NCBI GenBank assembly: GCA_965229605.1
Contig: OZ245892.1
Coordinates: 2,232,001 to 2,296,000, forward strand
DNA: 64,000 bases
Source: G965229605 sp965229605
GTDB taxonomy: Bacteria > Pseudomonadota > Alphaproteobacteria > CBDDJK01
Direction of reading: 5' to 3'
Position numbers and translations under genes: made by a program
The notes under the pieces: generated by a model
The model's input: only the letters and a program-made list of their open reading frames with translations
Told to the model about the DNA's origin: nothing
Database searches by the model: none
Shown here: positions 35,611 to 43,842 of the stretch, piece by piece
Layout: each line of letters starts with the position of its first letter
Position numbering within the stretch: position 1 is the first letter of the stretch

Positions 35611-36198
35611 GTGAAAACATCATTGAGCAGCGTTTGTGTCTATTGCGGGTCGCGCACCGGATCACAGCCTGTCTATGCCAACGCCGCCCGCCAGTTTGGT
35701 CGCCTGTTTTCAGATATGAATATCGAAATCATCTATGGCGGCGGCTCGCTTGGCCTGATGGGGATCATGGCCCGGGAAGCCATCGATAATGGCGGCAAGG
35801 TGACCGGGGTGATTCCAACCTTTATGGACGAAGCCAGTGCAGAAGTCCCCGGCCTGAGCCGAATTTTCCGCACGCAAACCATGCATGAACGTAAACAGAA
35901 GATGGAGGACCTCAGCGATGGATTTGTCGTGCTGCCCGGCGGGTTCGGCACGCTGGACGAAGCCATCGAAATCATTACCTGGAAACAGCTGAACTTGCAT
36001 CAAAAGCCGGTTGTTTTCTGTAATATCGCAGGCTATTGGGACCTTTTTACCCATATGATTGAAAATGTGATGGCACAGGGCTTTATTGATTCGCATCATC
36101 TCCGGCAGTTTCGGATTGTCGATCAGGTCGAAGAAATCTATCCGGCACTGGTGCAGCAGCTTGCCAACCAACATACCGACGGGGCAAGTGTCAAATGA
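35611..36198 (+). CDS. LOG-family cytokinin riboside 5'-monophosphate phosphoribohydrolase-type protein
   Basis: 195 aa from a GTG start. It has the Rossmann fold with VCVYCGSRTG at the N-terminus, IIYGGGSLGLMG, MHERKQKM and the signature PGGFGTLDEAIEIITWKQL. LOG proteins release bases from nucleoside 5'-monophosphates; in most bacteria the natural substrate is unclear. Its stop overlaps the start of the next gene (ATGA), so the two are coupled. Confidence 0.92.
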   Translation: MKTSLSSVCVYCGSRTGSQPVYANAARQFGRLFSDMNIEIIYGGGSLGLMGIMAREAIDNGGKVTGVIPTFMDEASAEVPGLSRIFRTQTMHERKQKMEDLSDGFVVLPGGFGTLDEAIEIITWKQLNLHQKPVVFCNIAGYWDLFTHMIENVMAQGFIDSHHLRQFRIVDQVEEIYPALVQQLANQHTDGASVK

Positions 36199-36593
36199 TG
36201 CGCCGGATTTTAAACTTTATCAGCTATTTTCTGGGCATTGCCGCTATTTTGCTGGCGATAGGCTTTACGGTTGGCAATCTGACTCCGGTTGCCATCGGGC
36301 TTTATCCTTTTGCCTTTGCGCTGGAAGTCGAACTGGCGCTCGCCCTATATGGAGCACTGGGACTGGGGGCGGTGATCGGGATTTTCGTCACCTGGCTTGG
36401 CGGACTCAAAGGACGCTGGCGGGCCCGCAATCTGGCAAATCGTGTCCAGCAGCTGGAGCAGGAAAACCAGGAAATCTATGATGACCTGCTAAAAGCGCAG
36501 GACGAGTTGCGCAAACGAGACGAAGCCACCCAGCGTGTCGCCGCCTATGATGCCGCAACCAAAGCCCTGACTGAAAAAACATCTGAAAAATAA
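36195..36593 (+). CDS. LapA-domain (DUF1049) inner-membrane protein
   Basis: 132 aa. Two membrane helices (about 7-27 and 42-67) flank the conserved VGNLTPVAIGLYPFAFALEV segment. A cytoplasmic coiled-coil tail rich in Glu, Gln and Arg follows (LANRVQQLEQENQEIYDDLL). LapA-domain proteins act with LapB in controlling LPS synthesis in E. coli; that role is not established here. Coupled to the LOG gene by a 4-bp overlap. Confidence 0.82.
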   Translation: MMRRILNFISYFLGIAAILLAIGFTVGNLTPVAIGLYPFAFALEVELALALYGALGLGAVIGIFVTWLGGLKGRWRARNLANRVQQLEQENQEIYDDLLKAQDELRKRDEATQRVAAYDAATKALTEKTSEK

Positions 36594-36618
36594 GCCGTAA
36601 AAGCGGAAAGCTGTAAAG

Positions 36619-37737
36619 ATGGCCCCGATTGAGTCTCCACCGATTGTTGCGGCCGGGCGGCTGCGCACATCCCCTTTTTATAAATCGACCCTCGCCGAAG
36701 GGGCGGAATCGCTTTTAACCTATAACCGGATGCTGATCCCGCGTGGTTACGGCGACCGGGAGACGGAATATTGGCGGCTGATCAACGGGGTTTCGCTCTG
36801 GGATGTTGCGGTGCAACGCCAAGTGCAGTTAAAAGGCCCGGATGCGACAAAGCTGGCCCAAATTCTTTGTGTGCGCGATCTTTCCTCCCAGCAGGTTGGT
36901 CAGGCCAAATATGTGGCTTTATGCGATCATCGCGGGGTGCTGATCAATGATCCGATTGCGCTTAAAATTTCGCCGGATTGCTATTGGCTGTCCATTGGCA
37001 ATTCGGATATCTGGTTCTGGGCGCGCTGTGTTGCCGGAGAGCGCGGGCTTGATGTTGAGGTGAGCGAGCCGGATGCTTCTCCGCTTGCTGTGCAAGGCCC
37101 GAAGGCAGAGGATGTGGTGGCGGCTCTTTTGGGAGAATGGGTCCGAGATTTGCGCTATTTCTGGTTTAAAGAAACTGTTCTGGAGGATATTCCGCTTCTG
37201 GTTATCCGGGCGGGCTGGTCAAAGCAGGGAGGCTTTGAGCTTTTTTTGCTGGATGAAACCAAAGGAGATAAACTTTGGCAGTTGGTCAAGGCGGCGGGGA
37301 AGCCTTATGATATCGGGCCGGGCTATCCGAACCCGTCCGAGCGCACAGAAAGCGGCTTGCTGAATTGGGGGATTGATACCGATGAGCGCACCAATCCGTT
37401 TGAGGTCCGGCTGGAACGATTTATTGATCTGGATGTCGGGGATGAGGTGATCGGGGTAGAGGCTCTGCGCAAGATCGAACAGCAAGGCATTCAGCGCCAC
37501 CAGCTTGGCATTATGCTGGACAGTCCGCAGGAGGATGAAAATCAGGCCAGCAAGCTGCCGGTTGAAAAGAACAATCGCCTGATTGGCTATATGACACATC
37601 GGGCCTGGTCTTATCGGCTTGAACGGATGATCGGCTATGCCCTGGTTGAGCGAACAGTCCAACCAGAAGAGAATGTCGTGGTTGTAAGCGAAAAAGGCCG
37701 GATTGACGCTGTGTTGAAACCTTTGCCTTTTATATGA
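36619..37737 (+). CDS. GcvT-family tetrahydrofolate-dependent enzyme resembling DMSP demethylase DmdA
   Basis: 372 aa, close to the roughly 370 aa of DmdA. Resemblance to DmdA rather than glycine-cleavage T protein is seen in TYNRMLIP, SLWDVAVQRQVQLKGPDA, NDPIALKIS, WLSIGNSD, the stretch VEVSEPDASPLAVQGPKA, IRAGWSKQGGFELFL and PNPSERTESGLLNWG. DmdA moves a methyl group from dimethylsulfoniopropionate to tetrahydrofolate and is common in SAR11, SAR116 and roseobacters. DmdA usually has SYGND where this protein has NWGID, so a sister clade with another methyl donor is possible. It lies 25 bp after the LapA-domain gene. Confidence 0.65.
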   Translation: MAPIESPPIVAAGRLRTSPFYKSTLAEGAESLLTYNRMLIPRGYGDRETEYWRLINGVSLWDVAVQRQVQLKGPDATKLAQILCVRDLSSQQVGQAKYVALCDHRGVLINDPIALKISPDCYWLSIGNSDIWFWARCVAGERGLDVEVSEPDASPLAVQGPKAEDVVAALLGEWVRDLRYFWFKETVLEDIPLLVIRAGWSKQGGFELFLLDETKGDKLWQLVKAAGKPYDIGPGYPNPSERTESGLLNWGIDTDERTNPFEVRLERFIDLDVGDEVIGVEALRKIEQQGIQRHQLGIMLDSPQEDENQASKLPVEKNNRLIGYMTHRAWSYRLERMIGYALVERTVQPEENVVVVSEKGRIDAVLKPLPFI

Positions 37738-37753
37738 TGAACAGATATCATGG

Positions 37754-38227
37754 ATGCAAATGTATCGATATCTGACGTATGCTAAATTGACCTATGCCAA
37801 ACTGACCTACGCGGGGGCGATTCCTTTTGTTGTTGGTGCTTTCTGCCTGGGCGTTGATATCAGGACACTGCCTGTTCTTGAGGCCTTTGGTCTTGGGTCC
37901 GTTGAACAGATTGTCAGTGTCTATGCGCTGGTGATTGCCAGCTTTCTGGCCGGAATCCATTGGGGGCAACATCTGAACGCAACCGGAAGCTGGCAACGCG
38001 CCTTGCCGCTTTTAAGCAATGGGGCGGCGATTTCTCTGTGGATCGGGTTTTTATTGCTTCCGTTTCAAGCCTTGCTCGGGCTTTTTATTCTGGCCTTTCT
38101 GTTTTTTCTGGTGATTGACTATCGGCTTTTTCAGCAAGCTCTGATCATGCCGGATTATTTCCGCACCCGCTCTATTGTTTCTGCGATTGTCATTGCCAGC
38201 CTTGTTGTTTCAGCCAGTTTTGCCTGA
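37754..38227 (+). CDS. DUF3429 membrane protein
   Basis: 157 aa with about five hydrophobic helices. The pattern TYAGAIPFVVGAFCLG, YALVIASFLAGIHWGQHL and a C-terminal hydrophobic pair match the DUF3429 family, whose function is unknown. Near the N-terminus the five-residue unit LTYAK is present three times (residues about 7-21) from three imperfect 15-bp DNA repeats, giving extra copies before the conserved YAGAIPF. In marine bacteria this family often sits near photolyase and DUF393 genes, as here. Confidence 0.8.
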   Translation: MQMYRYLTYAKLTYAKLTYAGAIPFVVGAFCLGVDIRTLPVLEAFGLGSVEQIVSVYALVIASFLAGIHWGQHLNATGSWQRALPLLSNGAAISLWIGFLLLPFQALLGLFILAFLFFLVIDYRLFQQALIMPDYFRTRSIVSAIVIASLVVSASFA

Positions 38228-38239
38228 TAAAATCAACGC

Positions 38240-39247
38240 ATGACAAAAATCGCCATTATCGGAACAGGCATGTCAGGGCTGACGGCGGCGCATTTTTTAA
38301 AGGACAAAGCCGATATCACTTTATTTGAAAAAGCACGCGGGGTCGGCGGGCGTTTATCAACCCGGCGGGCGGACCCCTATCATTTTGATCACGGCGCACA
38401 ATATTTCACAGCCCGCACGCCCGCTTTTCAAGATTTTATCCAACCCCTTGCCGATCAGGGGATTATCGCCCGCTGGAATGCCCGCTATGTAAAATTCCAA
38501 GGCGACACGATCATTGAACGAAAAAACTGGGCCGATGAGGAACCGCGCTATGTCGGTGTGCCGGGGATGAATAGCCTGCCAAAATATTTGTCACATAATC
38601 TGGCTATTCATCTCGATACACGGATTGACTCGCTCACCCGGCAGGGAAAATGGCAGCTTTATGACGATAAAGGACAGCACTATCCTGATTTTGACTGGGT
38701 TGTGACAACCATTCCTTCCGCACAGGCTGCCGCGCTCTTGCCAGCGTCTTTTTGTCATCATGAAGCAATCAGCGCGATAAAAATGACGCCCTGCCTGGCC
38801 CTGATGCTTGGCTTTTCAGAAAAATTCTCGCTTTCTTTTGATGCCGCTCATGCCACGCAATCTGATATAGGCTGGCTTTCGGTCAATAGCGCAAAGCCGG
38901 GTCGTGCCGATCAAATGACTCTGATGGTTCATTCCTCAGAAACCTATGGACAGGATCATATCAATGCAGCCCGGACAGAGGACGGACGCGAAGCAATCAT
39001 CGCGCATCTTATGACTGAAACCACCCGCCTGACCGGCTATGATGCCCCCCATGATATCAACAGAGCCGACTATAAAACCCTGCATGGCTGGCTCTATGCC
39101 AATAATCAGACCCGCGATCCTGCGCCTTTATTCATGGATGAAAGCAACCAACTTGCCGCCTGCGGAGACTGGGGCTGCGGTGGACGCGTTGAAGGGGCTT
39201 TTACCTCGGCCTTTAAGCTGGCCCAATCTATCAAGGAAAGCCTGTAA
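38240..39247 (+). CDS. Renalase-like FAD/NAD(P)-dependent oxidoreductase
   Basis: 335 aa. An N-terminal dinucleotide-binding motif (IAIIGTGMSGLTAAHFL) is followed by FEKARGVGGRLSTRR and FDHGAQYFTAR, the typical second FAD contact of this group, and C-terminal CGDWGCGGRVEGAFTSAFKLA. Members resemble renalase and amine oxidases and often sit beside photolyases, so a flavin or reductant function in that context is inferred. The stop overlaps the next start (TAATG). Confidence 0.85.
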   Translation: MTKIAIIGTGMSGLTAAHFLKDKADITLFEKARGVGGRLSTRRADPYHFDHGAQYFTARTPAFQDFIQPLADQGIIARWNARYVKFQGDTIIERKNWADEEPRYVGVPGMNSLPKYLSHNLAIHLDTRIDSLTRQGKWQLYDDKGQHYPDFDWVVTTIPSAQAAALLPASFCHHEAISAIKMTPCLALMLGFSEKFSLSFDAAHATQSDIGWLSVNSAKPGRADQMTLMVHSSETYGQDHINAARTEDGREAIIAHLMTETTRLTGYDAPHDINRADYKTLHGWLYANNQTRDPAPLFMDESNQLAACGDWGCGGRVEGAFTSAFKLAQSIKESL

Positions 39248-39948
39248 TGTCTTTTGATATTCAAAATATCGCGGTGATCGGGGCTTCCGGGGCGGTTGGC
39301 GGAGCCTTTAGTAAACTTCTGTCCCAAAAATACCCTGCCGCCAGCCGCTTTGACTTTTCACGCCAAGGTCCCTGTCTGATTGACTATCAAAGTGAAGAGT
39401 CGATTGCCGCTGCCGCAGACCTGGCCGCCAAAGACCAGCCGCTTGATCTGGTGATTGTCGCAACCGGCCTATTGCATACAGAAACCATGATGCCTGAAAA
39501 ATCTTTGAAAGATATATCGGCAGAAAAATTGACCCGGATTTTTCAGGCCAATACAGTCACCCCGGCCCTGATGGCCAAATATTTTATCCCGAAACTTGCC
39601 AAGGATAAGCCGGTGCTATTTGCCGCTCTTTCGGCGCGGGTAGGCAGTATATCGGACAATCAGATTGGTGGCTGGTATAGCTATCGGGCCTCCAAAGCGG
39701 CGTTGAACATGATCATTAAAACGGCAGCGATTGAAAGCGCACGGCGCAATAAACAGGCGATCATTGTCGGTCTGCACCCCGGCACGGTAGACAGTTCGTT
39801 ATCGCAGCCCTTTCAAGGCAATGTGCCACCCGGCAAACTTTTCACCCCGGATTATTCGGCCGAGTGTCTATTGTCGGTCCTTTTGAATTTGACCGCACCC
39901 GACAGCGGCAAATGTTTTGCCTGGGACGGGGCGGAAGTCCTGCCGTAA
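39247..39948 (+). CDS. Short-chain dehydrogenase, C-factor (CsgA)-like
   Basis: 233 aa. The N-terminal cofactor motif is IAVIGASGAVGGAFSKLL. The catalytic residues are Ser in FAALSARVGSI and Tyr-x3-Lys in GGWYSYRASKAALNM. The late AIIVGLHPGTVDSSLSQPF is characteristic of the C-factor-like subgroup. The substrate is unknown. It overlaps the renalase-like gene and lies 4 bp before the photolyase start, so it belongs to the same operon. Confidence 0.88.
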   Translation: MSFDIQNIAVIGASGAVGGAFSKLLSQKYPAASRFDFSRQGPCLIDYQSEESIAAAADLAAKDQPLDLVIVATGLLHTETMMPEKSLKDISAEKLTRIFQANTVTPALMAKYFIPKLAKDKPVLFAALSARVGSISDNQIGGWYSYRASKAALNMIIKTAAIESARRNKQAIIVGLHPGTVDSSLSQPFQGNVPPGKLFTPDYSAECLLSVLLNLTAPDSGKCFAWDGAEVLP

Positions 39949-39952
39949 AAAG

Positions 39953-41500
39953 ATGAATATTGTCTGGTTTAAACGTGATTTACGGATCACCGATCATCTT
40001 GCCCTTGCCGAGGCTATAAAATCCGGCCCTATGTTGCCGCTTTATATTCTGGAGCCAGAACTCTGGCAGCAACCGGATATGAGCGAGCGGCATTATGATT
40101 TTTTGTGTGATTGCTTGCAGGACCTTGATCAGTCGTTGCAAAAGATCGGGCAGCCTCTGGTGATCAAGGTCGGGTGCGCCGTTGATGTTTTGCAAGCTCT
40201 TCATCAAAAGCATTCTATTCAATCTCTCTGGTCGCATCAGGAAACCTGGAATAGCTGGACCTTTGAGCGCGATAAAGCCGTCAAACGCTGGTGTGAATCG
40301 CATTCTATTCTGTGGCATGAGCCTATGCAAAACGGTGTGATCCGCCGCTTGCAGGACCGAGATGGATGGGCAGCCCGCTGGTATCATCTGATGAACCAAC
40401 CCCTTATTCCGGCCCCTGCCAGCTTGCACCCGATCAATGAGACCTCTGACCCTTTGCCCGAATATCGCGATCTTGTCTCTTCAAAAGAAGAACCTCCTGC
40501 CGATAATATTCAGCAAGGCGGGCGCAGCGAAGGACTGCGCCTGCTGGACAGTTTCCTCCATGAACGGGGTGAGCATTATACCAAAGAAATGTCCTCCCCC
40601 GTGACGGCTTTTGACAGTTGTTCGCGCCTGTCCGCCCATATCGCTTTTGGCAGCTTGTCGATGCGTGAAGTCTTTCAAGCCAGCGAGCAGCGTAGTCAGA
40701 CAATCCGCTATATGCCGCGCGGCAGCAAAGGGAAATGGCCTTCTGCGCTGCGCTCCTTTTCAGGGCGATTGCGCTGGCACTGCCACTTCATCCAGAAGCT
40801 GGAAGACGAACCGCGCATTGAATTTGAAAATATGCACCCGGCCTATGATGGCTTGCGCGAAGGGGATTTTAATGCCGCCTATTTTAGTGCATGGGCCAAC
40901 GGCATGACCGGCTATCCGATGGTGGATGCCTGTATGCGGGCCTTGCGCGCAACCGGCTGGCTCAATTTTCGGATGCGGGCCATGTTGATGAGTTTTGCCA
41001 GCTATCATCTCTGGCTGCACTGGCGACAGCCAGCCCTGCATCTGGCCCGGCTTTTCACCGATTATGAGCCGGGTATTCATTATAGCCAGGTGCAGATGCA
41101 ATCGGGCACCACCGGCATCAATGCGATCCGTATTTATAACCCGGTCAAGCAAGGCTTTGATCAGGACCCGGACGGAGTCTTTATCCGCCAGTGGATTCCT
41201 GAATTGCGCGAGATGGACAGGCTATTTATCCATACCCCGTGGCAGGCTCCGCACCAGATGAACGGCTATCCGCTGCCGATTGTTGAGGAGCAAACTGCAC
41301 GCAAGGCCGCCGCCGCAAAACTCTATGGCTTGCGTAAAAACAATCGCACACATAAAGAAACCGCCCAAAAAATCGTTAGCAAGCACGGCAGCCGCAAGTC
41401 GGGCTTGCCTAGAACGGTTGGAGGGGGAACAGTTAAGAAGAAATCAAAAACAGACAATCCTCCCGACCAGGATAATATTCAGGGCGATCTTTTCGCCTGA
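39953..41500 (+). CDS. Cryptochrome/photolyase family protein (deoxyribodipyrimidine photolyase type)
   Basis: 515 aa from the ATG at 39953. The N-terminal antenna domain opens MNIVWFKRDLRITDHLALAE. The FAD-binding domain has RLSAHIAFGSLSMREV, a TGYPMVDACMRALRATGWLNF segment (here given as TGYPMVDACMRALRATGW) and NFRMRAMLMSFASYHLWLHW, while the Q/G-rich HYSQVQMQSGTTGINAIRIYNP is typical of a bacterial group close to class I. The basic tail after about 460 (RKNNRTHKETAQKIVSKHG) is an extension. It repairs UV-induced pyrimidine dimers with blue light, or is a related photoreceptor; lesion specificity cannot be read. Confidence 0.92.
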   Translation: MNIVWFKRDLRITDHLALAEAIKSGPMLPLYILEPELWQQPDMSERHYDFLCDCLQDLDQSLQKIGQPLVIKVGCAVDVLQALHQKHSIQSLWSHQETWNSWTFERDKAVKRWCESHSILWHEPMQNGVIRRLQDRDGWAARWYHLMNQPLIPAPASLHPINETSDPLPEYRDLVSSKEEPPADNIQQGGRSEGLRLLDSFLHERGEHYTKEMSSPVTAFDSCSRLSAHIAFGSLSMREVFQASEQRSQTIRYMPRGSKGKWPSALRSFSGRLRWHCHFIQKLEDEPRIEFENMHPAYDGLREGDFNAAYFSAWANGMTGYPMVDACMRALRATGWLNFRMRAMLMSFASYHLWLHWRQPALHLARLFTDYEPGIHYSQVQMQSGTTGINAIRIYNPVKQGFDQDPDGVFIRQWIPELREMDRLFIHTPWQAPHQMNGYPLPIVEEQTARKAAAAKLYGLRKNNRTHKETAQKIVSKHGSRKSGLPRTVGGGTVKKKSKTDNPPDQDNIQGDLFA

Positions 41501-41513
41501 AGATAAGTTTCAT

Positions 41514-43052
41514 ATGGCTAATCTTGTCCTTATCCTTGGTGATCAGTTGTCTTTGTCGGTGTCGAGTCTGCAAGGGTATGACCGGGCTACAGATTATGTG
41601 CTGATGTGCGAGGTCGATGCGGAAGCAACCTATGTCCGGCATCATAAAAAGAAGATAGCCTTTGTTTTTTCGGCGATGCGTCATTTTGCGGCTTTGTTGA
41701 GGCAACAAGGATATTCTGTTCTTTATACCCGCCTGGATGCGCCAGATAATGCGGGATCATTGCGGGAGGAAGTCCGCAAACAATTTAAGCATAAGCAATT
41801 TGACCGGGTGATTGTGACGGCACCGGGAGAGTATCGGCTGCTGGAGGAGATGCGCGGCTGGGAAAAGGATTTTGGTCTACCGGTTGAGATTCGGGAGAAT
41901 GATCTTTTCCTCTGTTCGCCAGAGCAATTTGCGCGGTGGGCCAGGGGCCGCAAGCAGCTGCGCATGGAGTATTTTTACCGTGACATGCGCAAGATGTATG
42001 GAATCTTGATGGAGGGGGAAGAGCCGGTTGGCGGGCAGTGGAATTATGATGCTGAAAACCGCAAGCCGCCAAAGGAAGGTCTGCGGGTTCCGCCGCCTTG
42101 CGAGACCGAGGTCGATGCGATCACCAAAGAAGTCCTGTTGCTGGTTGAGCGTCGTTTCCCGGATCATTTTGGCAATCTGGAGAATTTTTCTTTTGCGGTC
42201 ACCCGCGAGCAGGCCCTTGCCGTGCTGGACAGATTTATCAAAGAGCGGCTGGTTCATTTTGGGGATTATCAGGATGCGATGATTCAAGGCGAACCCTGGA
42301 TGTATCACTCTCATATCAGTTTTTATCTAAACTGCGGGCTTTTACACCCTTTAGAATGTGTGAAAGCTGCCGAAAAAGCCTTTCAGCAAGGCAAGGCTCC
42401 CCTTAATGCCGTTGAAGGATTTATCCGCCAGATTATCGGCTGGCGCGAATATATACGCGGGATTTACTGGCTGAAAATGCCTGCCTATCGCGACGAGAAT
42501 TTCCTTGAAGCCACTCGCGCCCTGCCTGATTTCTACTGGAGCGGCCAGACTAAAATGAATTGCCTGCGCTGCTGCATCCTTGAAACCAAAGAAAATGCCT
42601 ATGCCCACCATATCCAGCGGCTGATGGTGCTCGGCAATTTTACCCTGCTCAGCGGCATTGATCCTAAACAGGTCAATGAATGGTTCCTCATTGTTTATGC
42701 CGATGCCTATGAATGGGTGGAACTGCCCAATGTCTCTGGCATGATTTTATTTGCCGATGGCGGCTATCTGGCCAGCAAACCCTATGCGGCAGGCGGCAGC
42801 TATATCCATAAAATGTCCGACTATTGCAAAAAATGCAGCTATCAGGTCAGCAAGAAAAATGGCCCGCAAGCCTGCCCCTTTAACTATCTTTACTGGGATT
42901 TCCTGGACCGCAACCGCGATAAACTGCAAAGCAACCCGCGCATCGGCATGATGTATAAAACCTTCGACAAGATGACTCCCGAAAAACAAACCGCTATCCG
43001 CACCGACAGCCAAAGATTTTTTCAACAAATTGAAACCGGGGAAATGGTGTAA
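41514..43052 (+). CDS. FeS-type bacterial cryptochrome/photolyase (PhrB-like, (6-4) photolyase group)
   Basis: 512 aa from the ATG at 41514 (MANLVLILGDQLSLSVSSL), 13 bp after the previous stop. The N-terminal GDQLS motif, YFYRDMRKMYGILM and GGQWNYDAENRKP are typical of this group. The iron-sulfur cysteines are provided by NCLRCC and by YCKKC and ACPFNYLYWDF in the C-terminal part. The Agrobacterium relative repairs (6-4) photoproducts and carries a 4Fe-4S cluster. The coding style changes within the gene: G/T-ending codons dominate before about 42300 and A/C-ending codons after it. Confidence 0.92.
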   Translation: MANLVLILGDQLSLSVSSLQGYDRATDYVLMCEVDAEATYVRHHKKKIAFVFSAMRHFAALLRQQGYSVLYTRLDAPDNAGSLREEVRKQFKHKQFDRVIVTAPGEYRLLEEMRGWEKDFGLPVEIRENDLFLCSPEQFARWARGRKQLRMEYFYRDMRKMYGILMEGEEPVGGQWNYDAENRKPPKEGLRVPPPCETEVDAITKEVLLLVERRFPDHFGNLENFSFAVTREQALAVLDRFIKERLVHFGDYQDAMIQGEPWMYHSHISFYLNCGLLHPLECVKAAEKAFQQGKAPLNAVEGFIRQIIGWREYIRGIYWLKMPAYRDENFLEATRALPDFYWSGQTKMNCLRCCILETKENAYAHHIQRLMVLGNFTLLSGIDPKQVNEWFLIVYADAYEWVELPNVSGMILFADGGYLASKPYAAGGSYIHKMSDYCKKCSYQVSKKNGPQACPFNYLYWDFLDRNRDKLQSNPRIGMMYKTFDKMTPEKQTAIRTDSQRFFQQIETGEMV

Positions 43053-43081
43053 ATTTTTACCAGAAGAAAGCACCTGTAAAG

Positions 43082-43222
43082 CTATCTGGCTCTTTTGCAT
43101 TTTTCTGAACAATATTTGACCTCCGCCCAGACCTGTTGCCATTTCTTGCGCCAGGTAAAGGGCTTGCCACAAATCACACAGACTTTCTGTGGCAAATCCT
43201 GCTTTTTGATGCCTTTAGGCAT
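43082..43222 (-). CDS. DUF2256 zinc-ribbon miniprotein (46 aa)
   Basis: A 46-aa frame starting ATG at 43222 and ending TAG at 43082-43084. The sequence MPKGIKKQDLPQKVCVICGK continues with PFTWRKKWQQVW and YCSEKCKRAR, giving two CxxC/CxxxC-type pairs (C15, C18, C38, C42) for a zinc knuckle. This matches DUF2256, which is repeatedly found next to photolyase genes. Its function is unknown. It is convergent with the FeS photolyase gene. Confidence 0.88.
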   Translation of the reverse strand: MPKGIKKQDLPQKVCVICGKPFTWRKKWQQVWAEVKYCSEKCKRAR

Positions 43223-43261
43223 TTTTACTCTCGCGGGTCAAATCAGTCTTTAATCTTTCCA

Positions 43262-43666
43262 TCAATCAGTTTGAGATGGTTTGTTGGTTTCGGACTTGAG
43301 GGCGAGTTGGCAATGAGGCAAGCGTTTAAACCGCCAGCTGGCAAAGGCGCGATAGGATATATCGGCGGTCTGCCGGATGATTGGCAGGTCAACAAGAGCC
43401 GCCAGAATACGCCACCCGGCAAATTGCCTCCAGATCAGGATAAAGGCTCCGACACCGATATGAAGCTGGCCTTTGCTATCTTTGGCATGAAGCAGGCGTA
43501 AACCCTCGGCAAGGGATACGCCGATTTTTTGAAGCTCATCGGTTGATTGGGTAATATCCTGCCAGTCAAATGTCCCGTCCGGGCATTGTGCAGCAGCTAT
43601 TTTTCGGTAATGGTTGATCTCTTTGGCGCAAAGCCCACAGGCTCCATCATAAAAGACTGTAATCAT
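43262..43666 (-). CDS. DCC-family (DUF393) thiol-disulfide oxidoreductase-like protein
   Basis: 134 aa from the ATG at 43666 (MITVFYDGACGLCAKEINHY); the frame is open 17 codons further upstream without a better start. The DxxCxxC motif (YDGACGLC) with the following helix is diagnostic of the DCC family, a thioredoxin-like fold. The IGVGAFILIWRQFAGWRILA region and a final positively charged helix follow. It is divergent from der and close to DUF2256 and the photolyases, a common neighbourhood for this family. Confidence 0.85.
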   Translation of the reverse strand: MITVFYDGACGLCAKEINHYRKIAAAQCPDGTFDWQDITQSTDELQKIGVSLAEGLRLLHAKDSKGQLHIGVGAFILIWRQFAGWRILAALVDLPIIRQTADISYRAFASWRFKRLPHCQLALKSETNKPSQTD

Positions 43667-43793
43667 CGGTGAATCCGGTCTGAATCGAGGAAATTTGTCC
43701 AACAATATAAGTATCAAAATAGAGAATAATCAACAAACAATCAAACTGCGCGTATAAAGACGATGTTTGTTGCGTCCTGATTTATTGTTTGAG

Positions 43794-43821
43794 TTGACAA
43801 GATTTCCCGTGCTTTTATACC
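43794..43821 (+). promoter_or_regulatory. Promoter of der
   Basis: TTGACA (43794-43799), 16 nt, TATACC (43816-43821). The predicted start is about 15 bp before the ATG at 43843, leaving almost no room for a ribosome-binding site there. This favours a leaderless-like start or a downstream start codon for der. Confidence 0.55.
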
Positions 43822-43842
43822 GCATTCCATATTTTCATTTTA

